Below are positions 36,985 to 49,600 of a stretch of DNA of 64,000 bases, in pieces; the stretch's first letter is position 1; each line of letters opens with the position of its first letter. The notes below the pieces were generated by a model. The model was not told the origin of the DNA and ran no database searches. It was given only the letters and a program-made list of their open reading frames with translations. The stretch is from Arbacia lixula (lineage: Eukaryota; Echinodermata; Echinoidea; Arbacioida; Arbaciidae): NCBI GenBank assembly GCA_963669155.1, contig OZ022586.1:22004392-22068391 (forward strand), read 5' to 3'. Both the position numbers and the translations under genes were made by a program.

Positions 36985-38000
36985 TTGATATAATCGCTTT
37001 GTTTCCGTTAATTTCACTTCTTTATATCCCTTGTGCTGACAAACTCCCCCCCAAAAGCATATTAGGAGAGAGGGGCAGAGCTTCACCCCCGACCCCCCCC
37101 CCCCCCCCCCCCCCCACTTGGGCTACGCTAATGAGCCCGAGTGCGGATTGGGTTGATGAAATATTTCTGATTTATGCACGTTTTTAATGGCTGTGGTCGA
37201 CAAAAATAATTTGTATCTACACAAATATCCTTCCTACCGTAGCAAATTGCTGCTCCGATGTCTGTTGTCGAGCAAGAGTAGAACAGAGGACACTCACCAA
37301 TAGCTGTGTTACCTGTTAAGGATGCGGAGTCATGGAAACATACGCGTGGTCAGTATGTGTGTGTGTGTGTTTTTTTTTTTTGGGGGGGGGGGCAAGGGAG
37401 GTAGAGGGACAGCCAAACAAAATCCTAGTTGTCCGTTCAATAAAAAAAATACACACACATTCTTTCTACACGAACATACACTATACATAAATAGCATACA
37501 CTCATGCATGTAACGAATGGCACGTCATTAAAGATTCAGTGTAATCCTGTTGTCGAGCCCTGTTGATTACATCTGTCTTGAAGGATACGTAACAGGTATA
37601 ATGCACGTACCTTCGGTTGGTTGTGTGAGGATACTTCCAAAAGGAATTCAGATTGCCACCCCCCCCCCCCTTTAATTAAAAACTCAAAGGGAAATGTAAG
37701 ATGAGCTTGTTATAACATTACAATGGTAATGAAGGAAGGAATGTTAGGCATGTCTTGAGGGGCATAAATATCTGGCAGATAACAATTATGGTTGGTGGAT
37801 CAAATGGTAGCATCCATTTAACTGCTGTGCTGGCAAATTACAATATGATGATAAACTCACATTTTTGTTATTACGAGTCCCATGGGGACACATCCGTGAG
37901 GTTAAAGGATATTTGAATAGCAGACATATCTTGAACAACATATATACACATTACGAGCATATACGTACCTGTCTGGCAGGCTAGAAATGTAGTTGGTGGT
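36985..38000. repeat. Duplicated block shared by genes C and E, copy 1
   Basis: Closely matches 59900-60890: the SRCR-b exon, its flanks with a poly-C run, and the intron sequence up to the SRCR-a donor. It shows that the 5' half of gene C is E-like. Confidence 0.8.
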
Positions 38001-38129
38001 CCCAGCTCACTCCCGAAAGGGGATTCAGTAATGGCCTTATTAGTTCCATTGGCTCCGATGTGTTCACAGACAAGCCGAGCATCGTAGAAACCAAAGTGGG
38101 CCCCACACGTCGTCTGCCACGTGACATTA

Positions 38130-38766
38130 GGGACTTTTCGATTGGGTGAACGAGAGTGATGTGACGCCCGGCGGCAGGCGTATGTCAACGCGTTTACTCC
38201 CTACGTTGAGCCGCTCCTGAAATGCGTTTCGATTTTGAGCGTCACGTCTAGTGAACGTAGTCATGGTAGTGACGTCGTGGCCCGCGTGGCAATCACTGAT
38301 CTTCCCACTGGTGGCGATACGTATACGGGCGCGGTTAAAATACATATGTGGGACTGTAGTGTGCATTTGCAACTTGCTAGACGACAGAGCAAACAGGTAC
38401 CTGATAGGCTGTAGTTGGTACGTCAGTGGTGCTCATGTTAAGTGAGAAGATGATGAACTTTCTGATAATATAGCTATTTATATTTTGTTTAAAAAAATAA
38501 ATGGAAAAAATCGTTGAACTTCCCACTGATTTGCTGTAACTCTGCATAATCTTCCTCCGGCACCGTCCATAACGAGAGGAGTATGACGTCATAGACATCA
38601 CGGGATGAGCCCGGCGCGAGTGAATTGGGTGGTCGGTGAAAACCTGGGTAAACGCGTTGAGCCGAGGGGTGTTAAGCCGAGGTGTCGACGTTGACGCATG
38701 CGCGGTGCGTAAAAGTGACGTCATTCACGGTGACGCCTGGCGGCACGTCCAAATCGAAAAGTCCCT
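38130..38766. mobile_element. 637-bp MITE in the gene C SRCR exon
   Basis: The ends GGGACTTTTCGATT and its inverse AATCGAAAAGTCCC flank a GC-richer block with no long frame. ATTA lies on both sides (38126-38129 and 38767-38770); leaving one out restores a 219-nt exon identical in length to the four paralogues. A PIF/Harbinger-type origin is possible from the GGG ends, but the duplication could be read as 3 or 4 bp. Confidence 0.8.
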
Positions 38767-38861
38767 ATTATCTGTGGTGTACTCCACGGTCCCTTCATAG
38801 ATAGATGAACCGTTCACAAGGCGGACGTCTGAGGTAAAAAGAACAAGTATCATTAGGTGAA

Positions 38862-39600
38862 GGTCCGGGCGCGCCGGACCCTCGCCGACGCTATGTAAAC
38901 CGTAGACAGCAGCGTGTACACAGGGATCTGTTATGGAAGGATATGAAGCAACTTTCTTCCTTTGAACCCATGTGCCAAGCCGCTGAAAAGTTATGTGTTC
39001 TCAACAGGTGCTGTTCAGGTGTTTGAACAATTATAAACATGATTGTGTGGCAACGGTTTCTCAGAGAGAACAAAAGAAATGTACAGTCTCATTTCGCTTG
39101 TCCCGTTCTGTCAATGACATGAATACTTCCATGAGCATAGCAGGTATGAGCTAACACAAATAAACAAGTTTCTCAAGTGAAATATCTCTGTTGCACGCAA
39201 ACACACACAAACGCCGTTAATTACAATACACAGCTTAATATATCATTTTGAGAGTGGTTGAATCCCCCAAATGCACAAGTTGTCGGAAAGTGAAGAAATT
39301 GGTCAATTTTGTAAGTAATACAAATAGCTTATATGTCTGATTTTTAATGATTCCTCAATACTTTTCGAAACAAAAACAGAGTATAAGATCTGTCATTATC
39401 TGTCGTTAACTTCCTTAAAGTTTGCAAACAAATTTGTCAAAAACAAAACGTCTACAGACAAATGAGAAATTAAAGAAATTTCTTTTCAAGTTGACATCAG
39501 CTAAATGTCGGCCCGGCACATGGAACATCAAAGCATTGTCATGATTATGGAATGCTTTTGACATTCATGAGCACGCTTTAGAACCCATACAGATGTTTGA
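38862..39600. repeat. Dispersed repeat in the gene C first intron
   Basis: Starts at a near-palindrome (ggtccgggcgcgccggacc). Its right part (about 39530-39590, tgacattcatgagcacgctt) is shared with the insertion at 48562-49120 in gene D. Class unknown. Confidence 0.4.
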
Positions 39601-40337
39601 ATATATTACGTTCGAGTTTCTACTCCTTCCTAACACCTCCCTGATTGAACACGCGCCTAAAATCAACCAGCAACAACAACAGCATCTTTGCCCATTGCCT
39701 AACGAAGTCTAGCAGCTTGCCGAGGAAACGTCGCTCTCCTTTACGATTGGTACATCGTGAGACTAACCGACTATTTCTTCCACTTCAAACATTATTAGAT
39801 ATACAGCATTGAATGATTTAACAAATCAAAATCCCTGCTTCTCATATTACATTTGTTTTAGTACCTATCAGTAAAATATTGAGCGTCTTGAGTGAAAGCG
39901 AATGGTCTGTTTTTCACTTGCATCTTTTTTATGATTATTTCATATTCATTGTCGAGCTTTGTATTTGTTTATTTTGAAAAGCCCGATACCGCCTCATCTC
40001 TTACCACGTTACCCTCTGTGTATTTAGAGTCGAAGAGAGGGGTGCGAGTGGGGGGTGGGGGGGGGGGAATGCTAGAGGCCAAGCAGTATAATTTTACACA
40101 ATGTGGTGATATGTTAACCCTTGTTTGTCACATGTGCCATTTTCTACATGTACTGTACACAAATCCCATAGAGCAGCAGTTTATCTGACACATAAAGGTC
40201 ACCATTCACAATACTGTAATCACTGTAACTCGACCAACACGGTCGTCTCAGAACTCACCTACTACGTGTTCGCCAGATAGAAATGGAGCGAAGGTAGCTA
40301 CAAGCAAGACGAACCAGACTAGAAACAGGGCATCCAT

Positions 40338-41095
40338 TCTAAACTGAAAAATTGTGTCGATATCGAACTAGTTCTGTGACATCAGCTACCAGTCAGCTTG
40401 GCGCTTTAATGCTTACTCTGTGTCCTCCTTACGAAGCGACGTAAGGCGTGTAAAGATAGCTTAATCAGTCAATACTGATTCGATTAATGTAAATTATGAA
40501 TATATATGACATATGAAATCCAATGAGTAGAATCTGGCACCAAGATAGATCTCGTTATAGTTCCTTCTCCGTACTACACCTTCACGTAGACCGGATCAAA
40601 TTGTTAGACAGCAATGTCCTTCATCCGACTATTCCAAGGTGAAACTTGATTTAGTTGTCATGGTTGTTGATATTTATTCTTGCTAATCAATTACTGGTCC
40701 GTCATGTGGATACTGGATAATCCTGTGTCACAAAATGTAATCCAATGCATGGAAATGTATGACCAGTTGCATCACGTACCAACGTCGGGACGAAGTGAGA
40801 CACAGAGTATACACCTTGTATTCCACTGTACTTTTTGACATACAGCATTCCAATAATTTGAATTATATGTCTACTTCCTTCTTCTCGATAAGCTGTGTGT
40901 AATTACAATAAAGTTCATTGCTAAATGCGAGCAAAATTCCTGAGGGTTCGATGATATTCACATTTGATAACACTCCTGGCAAACAAAGCAACAATGGTGC
41001 GCAAGAAAAACACAATAGACAGAAAAAGAGAAATGCGGGTTGATTATTAAGAAGGTATTAAGACTACTGTGTAAATACTGGCATTAAAATGCAGA
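40338..41095 (-). promoter_or_regulatory. Conserved 5' flank of gene C
   Basis: Homologous to the flanks of B, D and E: the tcgatatc-aactagttctgtg block next to the start, then the precgtaag stretch and the relic reading frame. In this copy the frame is stopped by TAG soon after a CSHLAMNF-like segment. Confidence 0.4.
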
Positions 41096-41142
41096 GGAAA
41101 AGAGAGGAAGAGAGAGAGAGAGAGAGGAAGAGAGAGAGAGGG
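41096..41142. repeat. GA microsatellite upstream of gene C
   Basis: An imperfect (GA)n tract at the homologous position of the unit flank. Confidence 0.9.
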
Positions 41143-42292
41143 TGAAACAGCGTCCACCAAATTTTGTATTATTACAAGACTCTATTAGTTAGTGAGGTAG
41201 ACACATAATCTGTAGTTAAAATGTTCATTATACTTGTTTGTTTGTTAGGGAATACTACTTTGTTGATTGAGGGGATTGGAAGAATAGAAATTATATCAAA
41301 AAGGGTAATTTTTAAATGTTCGTACTTAGTGCCACTGTCATATTTCCTATTAATATATCTGGAATCAATATTGAATGTTACATTGTGCAGTCACGGAACA
41401 TGAACCTGCTTTGCCGCTGTTCAGTAAAATGAATAATAAACGGGTCGTCACCACATAGATGAACAAGACTAAACAGGTTTAGGCATCGCGTATTGTATAC
41501 ATTGGGCAGTGTGGAGTCTGGCAGAGCAGGACTTGAAGGGATAGTTCGCTCTGATTTTTTTTTTATTTCAGTAAAAGGAAACACATGACACGTGACGTCA
41601 GAAAATCAACGCTTTAAAATCAAATACCTTCCTTTTATATGTCTTCTTTTATTGAAACAGAAAAAATATTCAGGGTGAACTATCCCAAATAGAACATGCA
41701 TGTATTAAAGTAACCTCATTAGGTTAAGCCCAATTAAAAGTTTACCCACAATTGTTAACTTGACGTTAACTCTCAAATTTGTTTTAGTCGGGGTGCACTG
41801 CACTAGATAGGCTTCCCGTAGAAACCAAAGGTAAATGTACATGAAAAAATTATATGATTTAGAACTTCACTTACGTTTTCTGTGCGCGTAATTGGTACAT
41901 GCAAGGCTGTATGAATCGAGCATGGACCAAGCTAATACAAAGTACAGTGCACATGAACTCAAAATTGTCCGATGGAGGTGGTTATTTATAATTCTAATCG
42001 GAATGCACGCTCTAGATCAATTTCAAAAGTCTTAAAATACGTTGTATGTATTGGCTTACTTTATTTTAAGCAGATGGGTGTGAATCGTTTGAAATGAACA
42101 TAAATTAATTGCAGAGTTTGTGTTTAAACAGTCAACTAGCAAGATCTATAGAGCAGTATCATAGATTCATTACGTTCAGATGAACTTAGCACGACATAAT
42201 TTTCTTTGATTATTTTCAAATTATGAAGCGTTAATACTGTTTTGCACGTACTGAATGCGCTGTTACATAATTATAAACATCATATCATAGTC

Positions 42293-42432
42293 TCAATAGC
42301 CCTGTTGGTTCCTTATACTCCGATGTGTTCACAGACAAGTATAGCATCGTGGAAACCAAAAGTGACCCCACACGTCGTCGTACTCCACGGTGCCTTCATA
42401 GCGTGATGGGCCGTACACATGGCGGTCGTCTG
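42293..42432 (-). pseudogene. Relic SRCR-a exon (sixth unit)
   Basis: The minus strand matches the SRCR-a exon of the array, including the acceptor (GCCCCAG) and the start of the domain. It has lost about 24 nt over the TWQTTCGV region, carries an in-frame TAA after CEHIGV, and breaks off after the GTN-AI motif. No other exons of this unit remain nearby, though the DNA at 42440-42960 still resembles the flank of the other genes. It marks a lost receptor gene between C and D. Confidence 0.8.
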
Positions 42433-42874
42433 GGGCAAAAAATAACAATTATCATTAGATATACGACATTGAATGGATTAACAAATCAAAATCATAGCTT
42501 CTCACATTGCATTTGTTGCAATATTTATCAATAGAACATTTAGCGTACTGTCATTCCTGTGTGAAAGCAAATGTTCCGTTTTTCACCTGCACCTTTTTTT
42601 ACGATTATATCATATTCACTCTTGAGATTTGTATTGTTTATTTTGAAAAGTCCGATACAGCCTCTCCAAAACCATCAAAAACCCATTCATACACTTACAT
42701 ACGGAGGGTTATTTCTGTCTGCGTGTCATCTATAGTTTCTTGTCTTCTTTATCATGTGTATACAGACACTTCCTCCAGCCTGTCTGGATGTATGTTTGTG
42801 TGTCTCTACGTATACCTCAACACCCCTCCTTATGTATCTTCATGTTCTCTTTACCCACTCTCTTCGCCAATTCT

Positions 42875-42915
<41 letters not shown>

Positions 42916-43912
42916 ATTTACACCATCACAACTAAATATGCACATATACATATTGGTCTTGTTTATCATGCATAAAGCAATACATTTAGACAGATGCGGG
43001 CACATAGACACATTAATTACTCAAAGAAATCTTTATTTCCCCTTTCTCTTCCTATTCGAAGTCCTTTACCGAATCAGTCAATAATATAATTCAAAGGTTT
43101 CCCTACAGTAATGTTGTTTGAAATATATACTTCTTTTACATCTTTTTTTTTAAATTAAATCATCAAGATATTCATGACATTGTTATCATCTATAAATTCA
43201 TGAAGCAGCACTGAACAATGACAACACAGCAGTTTTTGTTTGTAGCTCATAATAAATCTGATTTCATAGAAGAAAAAAATTACCACAAACTGGCATTGTA
43301 GAATTTTACGGAAGAGAAAAACAACTTACGCTAAGCCGTATCTACATTCACAGCATACTATACATGCAACGGTCAATGTGTATACTGGTCTTGACAGAAA
43401 TGTACTTTATCGAAATAACAGATAAACTTTCCATTTTGTCCATCTGTGATAAAAAATTACACTGGAGCAATATAAAAAAATCAGTTAAACTGATAATGTA
43501 CATGTATACTTAACAAAAGTAAACACAAATTCAATACTTAGATATGTATTTTATCACTGGTGATACTATCTAATGTCTACTAGCCTAAGAAAAACAGGAG
43601 CATGTGTTCGCTATGCTGAAAGTTTACACATTTGTTTCGAGTTGCATATACATGTGTATATACACACATGTATACGATTATTTATGGCTGGCCTAGTATC
43701 AGTACTTGGGACTCAGGAAGGAGGTGCGATTTATTGATGTACACCCAGCAAAATAATCTGTGAGGCAAATACGTGACATTTGTAGCATGTCCATCTCAAA
43801 CGAAAGTGCAGGCTTTCGAACATGCTTATAAATACCTTAACGAATCAAACCAAGTAATAAAAATCGCATGCTCGATTTGGTAAAATGATAAAAAAAACAA
43901 AAAAATCATTCC

Positions 43913-43918
43913 TTTATT
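43913..43918 (-). terminator. Candidate poly(A) signal of gene D, displaced
   Basis: This AATAAA is homologous to those of genes A and E. It lies about 1.97 kb past the gene D stop because a 1.6-kb insertion sits in between. Gene D may use another signal. Confidence 0.35.
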
Positions 43919-43938
43919 TTAAAGATGAGCAAGCCATC

Positions 43939-45550
43939 ATTCTTAATTTGATTTGATTTTTTTTCCATAATAATCTTCAACAATGATATACAATTGAACA
44001 TAATGAATTAACAAGTTATAAACAAATATATATAAGGACAGTTCATCTTGAACAGTCAAACAAAATGAATTGTAAAAATCATTATTGCGGGAGACCTAAA
44101 AAAGCATAGCTTGTAAGGTATAGGTTACCCATAGGTGACGTTAAGGCCAAAGGTACGAAAAATTAACTGAATAATTTCTGTAAATTTGTTCATTTTCCTT
44201 CTCAAAAGCAACTATATGAATTTGATTACAGTACTAAAGAATAAACTATATTGTGGTCTGAGATTTCTACAGCTGTCTACAAGATGATTTCATAAAATAG
44301 AACATTGCATGAGTGCAATATAGGACATGCACCGACATGCAATGTAGATATATAAGAGCAGTTATCTATATGTGACCCAGCAGGCCAAAATGAGTGACAA
44401 GTCACGATTTATCATGTTTGACTTATGTATACCACCCTATTTTCCGTGCCCTAAGCTTTAATTTGATACTTAAATCATAGATTTTGGTGGCTTGGGCGCC
44501 GAGATACAACTATTATAAAGTAGACTATATAAACGTCAGTGAAAAAAAGAAACGGAGAAATTCGCTGTTAAAGAATACGATACGATTTGCTTCCGAACTC
44601 ATGTTGTCCCTCGCTCAATCGTGCTATATCAGCTAAATTCACCGTTTCCAAGTGCGTGAAAACAGTTGACCAATCACAATGTAGTTCGTATAATAGAACC
44701 GTCACCGATCGATATCCGCTTTCCGTGATTTTGCATGGCTATTGATAGACGCCCAGACCTGGTCGCGGGGGAGATATTTTGTGTGAGAGACCGAAGAAAG
44801 TACGTGAGTTTGTTTCGGCTCGATTTTGTTCAATTGAAGAATATGAATCTTCAATATTTCGTCTTGCAAAATGTGTGAGTTTTATCTCTTGAAATAAAGT
44901 ATAGATCCGTCCATTCTTGTATTAGAAATGAAATCTTCGGGGACTCGCCAAGCTGGCGAGATCAGCGTATTGCGAAAGGTCAGCCGACAATAGGTGCAGT
45001 CGTGTGATTGGTCACTCTGGACACCTCCGGCAGCAAGACTGATGCATAATGCATGATTTGCGAAGACATGGTGTAGACAATAGATTTACTCAAGTAAGCA
45101 GCTCCCATTGTCGTTTTGGATTTGGAAGGTGCAAGCAAGCATCGATTAAGTCCATGCTTGGTCTGTGGTTAGATTGTTATACTGAAAGTTCAACTTTAAA
45201 GCGATTTAAGGAACCTGCCGATTCCTAATTTAATAATCCTTCAATTTGTTCTTAACTGAAATAAGTATTAAGGACTGTATAATATTCAATGGCAAGGAAT
45301 TCTAGAAAAAGGGGCCGGTATAAACTAATGTTCTTTGCATAAATTGGGTTTTAGAGGTAAATGAAATGATGTTGAGTGTCTTGTAGGATTCTGATATAAA
45401 CTGTCATTTCTTGCAAACAAAGTAGATAACGTTACAGGAAGTTATTTTATATTATGCAGTTTAAACATAAGGGTTCCAATGTGAAAATAAAATGAATCAC
45501 TTAACTTTAGTATGTTATAATGACACAATAATACACTTGATGGGGATTGC
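43939..45550. mobile_element. 1.6-kb insertion in the gene D 3' flank
   Basis: Splits the block gagcaagccatc / gtgaaggccat that is continuous in A and E. The left edge has an (ATTTG)-like repeat, which could be the tail of a minus-strand LINE. No frame longer than about 60 codons that I can interpret. Confidence 0.5.
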
Positions 45551-45883
45551 GAGGGTGAAGGCCATATAAAATATGGTACATGAACATTCCTCCAGATAAC
45601 TTCTTTATAATTCTTTTTTCTGTACAAGGCAAACGTATTACAGAAAAGTGGTACTCACAGATAAAACATTTGAGAGAAAAGAAGGAAGATAAAAGCGCAA
45701 ATCAGCTGCTTTGAAGGGAACCGCAGTAGATGGAAAGACACAAAAATAATAACAAAGCAATGAAAAGGGTGCTGAAGTACGTGTTAGCATATCCGTCAAT
45801 TCACTTGAATGTCACTGTGTTTCATTCTAAGCATGCTCTTTAGATCCTCAAAGAAAATATCCTCACACCTAACTTTAACATTT

Positions 45884-46580
45884 TTATGTGTAGATGGGGT
45901 TTTCCACCATTTCTGTACCGTCCTCCTCCTCGTCGTCGGTCGCTTTCTTCTTTTTATCCGGCATGGCATACAAGGCATCCATGACCGGCGGTGTAGATTC
46001 CTGCGTGCTCGGCTCTATTGCCTTCGAGGCGCCATTACGCATTACGTGACTCTTCTTCCGTTTGTCAGGCATCGCGTATAAATCGCCCAATTCTGCGCCT
46101 TCTGGTTCGGGCCTGTGCTTTGTCGACACAGCGTATAAGGCGCTCAGATCCTCTTCGTTTTTAGCAGGTCCAATGTTAACCTGCGGTTCCTTGTTGACCA
46201 CTGCGTAATTGACGCAGTCCTCGTAAGGATGATGGGGGCTTGGGTTTCGTCCATCAAGTGTGATTTCCATGCGAATTTCATCGGAGTTATTCGTATCAGA
46301 CTTGTCAGGAGGCTGATCGGGGATATGCGCTTTATCTGTGGCTCTGCCATGTCTAGAAAGGATTGAATACAATAGAGATCGGGTAAAAAAGGACATTAAC
46401 GGAGAATTATGAACAGAGGGAGAAAATAATTAGCACAGGAGGGAGAATGAGAGATAGAGAGAAAGGGGGGGGGGTGATCAAGAGGAATTATTGAGCAATT
46501 AAGAATAGGCCTATATTGTTTATTGTTTGTACTTGAATCAATAATGCATGACTGGAATTACTAATGATAGTACAAAAATG

Positions 46581-46625
<45 letters not shown>

Positions 46626-49600
46626 ATACTACTTTCACCATTAAAATTACTTCTACTTAGAACCATCACTTAACACGCGTACTTTCGAATAATACCTCAT
46701 CAAATACCTGCGTTTGTAAAGGAGTACGAAGACGATGCTGACCACGAGGATGATCATGATCACAGCAACCCCTCCACCTGCACCAGCTGCCACGCCTAGT
46801 TTAGAAAAGTATACCATTTGATACCATTAATAGACTATAAATTGCAATCAGTTATTCAAAGTCAACAACTGTCGGGCGGCATCAATGTCCATTTTCTGTG
46901 AATGACTTAACTATGCAGACTCTTTATTAATACGATATGATTGGTGAATATCCAGACAGGAAGGTGTTAGAGCTGGAGTCAGCACGAAGAATAATTTATT
47001 CCTACACCAGTCGCGATCATTGATAGCACAATAGAATATTTGACGCATTTGGTTTTTTGATCCAGTGACGACCGCCGCCAAATATGCAAAACGAATTTTG
47101 GATGCATTTAGAGGAATATATGTTCTGTATGCGCAGATGATTTCAGAACCGCTTTATGTACTCAACTGCATGTGCAGTAGTAGCACATATTTTAACGATA
47201 CGATTGTGTGAATTTCAGATTATATTGTTGCTTCGTTTTTTGTGATAAAGGGAGAATACTTTAGAAAACATGTCAGAGAAATGCCTCCATATCGAACATT
47301 GGGCAATCATATTTCCTTAAAAGTATCTTGTAAATTGTTTATTGAGTGTTTCACCTTTCATGAATACAACCTCATTTTCGTGTCCATAGATGTCCGTAAA
47401 AGTGACGGTCCAAATTTTTTCTACAATTTTATCAAAAATTTTATTCGCTCACACCAAAACTTATTTACAGTGTGTGTAAAAAGATCAGCTATGAACTCCC
47501 AGCAAAGACTGAACGGTTGACATATTTCTCAAAACAGATTTTCTTTTGTTATTCAGAGGAAGGCACTGCCTAATTAGAAATACAGCGTATTGTTTGAAAC
47601 ACCTGAATGTCTTGAGGCGGCGGTCATCATAGATCAAATGAGGTCTATCCGAGCGCAGTTCATCCATGCTAGGACCATGATCCAGGGAATTCAGAGGGAT
47701 TAGGGCCTAGTCTGTATTACTAGACATGGTTGTTAACAGACTCAGTTGTCACCTTGCACTCCTCATCCCTCTAACTAGGTCAGGTGATATCTGGCCAATG
47801 CAGCAGTCTTTCTTAAGACAATATAGACCTGTAATTTCCATGATTGAGACAGTGCTTGTTATAAGTGTGTTTTGGCGGTATTTCAGGTGTAATCTTACCT
47901 AGTTTGCTGGCGTTCCGCACTGGCCTCGTGACAATAGGAGTGGTAGAAGACAGGAGCGTGTTATCTGGAGTTGTAGAGCCCGTCTCGTGGTTGTTTGATG
48001 TAAGGTCTGTACCAATGTTATAATGAATAATGATTATTAAACAACATTAGTATAATATATAAGTTCCAATACCTCATTGTTTTTAGACTTGTACTATTGT
48101 TACATCTAAAACCCACCATCCCTTGATATCAACAATGGGAAATATCGATACCTCGTCAAACCAGCAGTCCCTCTGAAGAGAGTCGTAAATGGACCAGGGT
48201 CCTGTCACATAAACGTTTTGCGACCGACGTCAATCGTAAATCTGTACATTAGAGCTATGAGATTGGACGTGCACTCGATTCAAATAAATCGTAAAGCCTT
48301 ACATGACATGGCCTAGTGTGAAAAAAATCTGCTGCTTATTACCATGCTTAAGACAATGCTTACTATAAGTACGTTTTGCAGTTTTTCAGGTGTTATCTTA
48401 CCTAGGTTACTGGTGTTCCCCACTTGCCTCCTGACAGTAGGATTGGTAGAAGACAGGGGCGTATCATCGGTAGTTGTAGATCCAACTCCGATAGTGTTCG
48501 ATGGAAGGACTGTAGGTATTTGATAATGGTGATCAGTAATTTATGAATATCACGATCTGTCAAAAGCATTGTCATGATTATGAAATTCTTTTGACATTCA
48601 TGAGCACGCTTTAGAACCCATGCAGGTGTTTGATCCCTGTCCCTGATCACGTCAGCACGTCGCCACGTCGCCTTCTTCGTTGAGGAGTCGGCCGTCGCAA
48701 GGTCGCCAGCATCATCGAAGGTCATGCGCGTCTTCATTAGTTAGTTCCACGCAGCATCATTTAAACGGGGCCCCGACCGCGAACCGCCAGGATTTCGTGT
48801 GTTTGTTGTTGGTGTGATTCCGTATGATTTGCGTGTGTGGTTTATCTGGTCCGTATAAATAATTTGTTTTTAATCACGTGATTTTGTTATTGAAATGTAG
48901 GATTAATGATATTTTCAGAACTTTTTCCCGTTTAGAGTGTTAACCTCAATACAAATTGACATGAATGTCAATTGGTATACCATGTACATCCAGAGTTTTC
49001 AGTAACTGGTGAAAATAATGTTAAGTTTAATTGTTTTTTCATAGTCGGTTTGTGGTGTTATTTGTCAACAAGTTTCTCCTCTTTTATTTTACTGTCGGCT
49101 CTAAACCGGGCCGTGACAGCCATGGTTGACATGCTTAGAACACGACTCAAGTGAGGATGATTTCCCGGCCTGTAATCATAATTTCCATAATGCGTATGGA
49201 TGGCTTGTGCTCATTATGCTTTTTCTCTTGTTTTGTAATGACGTTTACGTTCATTTTAAATACCTGAACTTGTATCAGCATCCTCAGTTGTCACGATAAC
49301 GGTCTTAGGAGATGTGACTGGCTGACTCGACTCAGGAACTAAACACATTGTGAGATTTGATTAATGTTTACTTGCGGTATACTGTGAACAAGAACATATT
49401 CCTGAAACCTTCACAGTCATGTAAACAAACAAAGTAGTCCATTCACCCTAAGAAAAATAGCAAAACAATTTATAGGACATTTAAAAAAAATGAATTGGCG
49501 AAATTATAAACCAACCAATGAACTTCTGTGCATAACTTTCTAACGTATCCCGAAATGTGAGGGTTTTCCGCTCATTTTAAATTTTTTCCCTCCTCAGAAC

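Larger units (their letters stand above)
23934..40337 (-). pseudogene. Gene C: transposon-broken SRCR-WSC receptor, type-2 tail
   Basis: Same plan as gene B. Exons: 40337-40259 signal peptide (MDALFLVWFVLLVATFAP), SRCR-a 38828-38771 plus 38129-37969 (split by a MITE), SRCR-b 37312-37238, a truncated WSC start at 36848-36776, WSC 36396-36359 plus 29334-29076 (split by a 7-kb element), stalk 28712-28638 and 27720-27628, TM 24902-24821, tail 24222-23934. With the two insertions and one copy of each target duplication left out, SRCR-a is 219 nt and WSC 297 nt, both in frame, so the coding frame was intact before the insertions. The second stalk exon lacks its acceptor AG: the + strand at 27721-27722 reads at where gene B has ct. 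The tail has YTDL, LYQDL (Pro at -2, so a poorer ITIM than in B), YVNQ and YEDF. Probably non-functional on this haplotype. Confidence 0.85.
41143..43938. other. Intergenic stretch between genes C and D
   Basis: Apart from the relic SRCR exon, this holds a (CT)n tract (about 42877-42912) and 3'-flank sequence of the unit type (42700-43930) that leads to the gene D poly(A) signal. The short frames at 41221-41584 have no features that I recognise. Confidence 0.5.
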
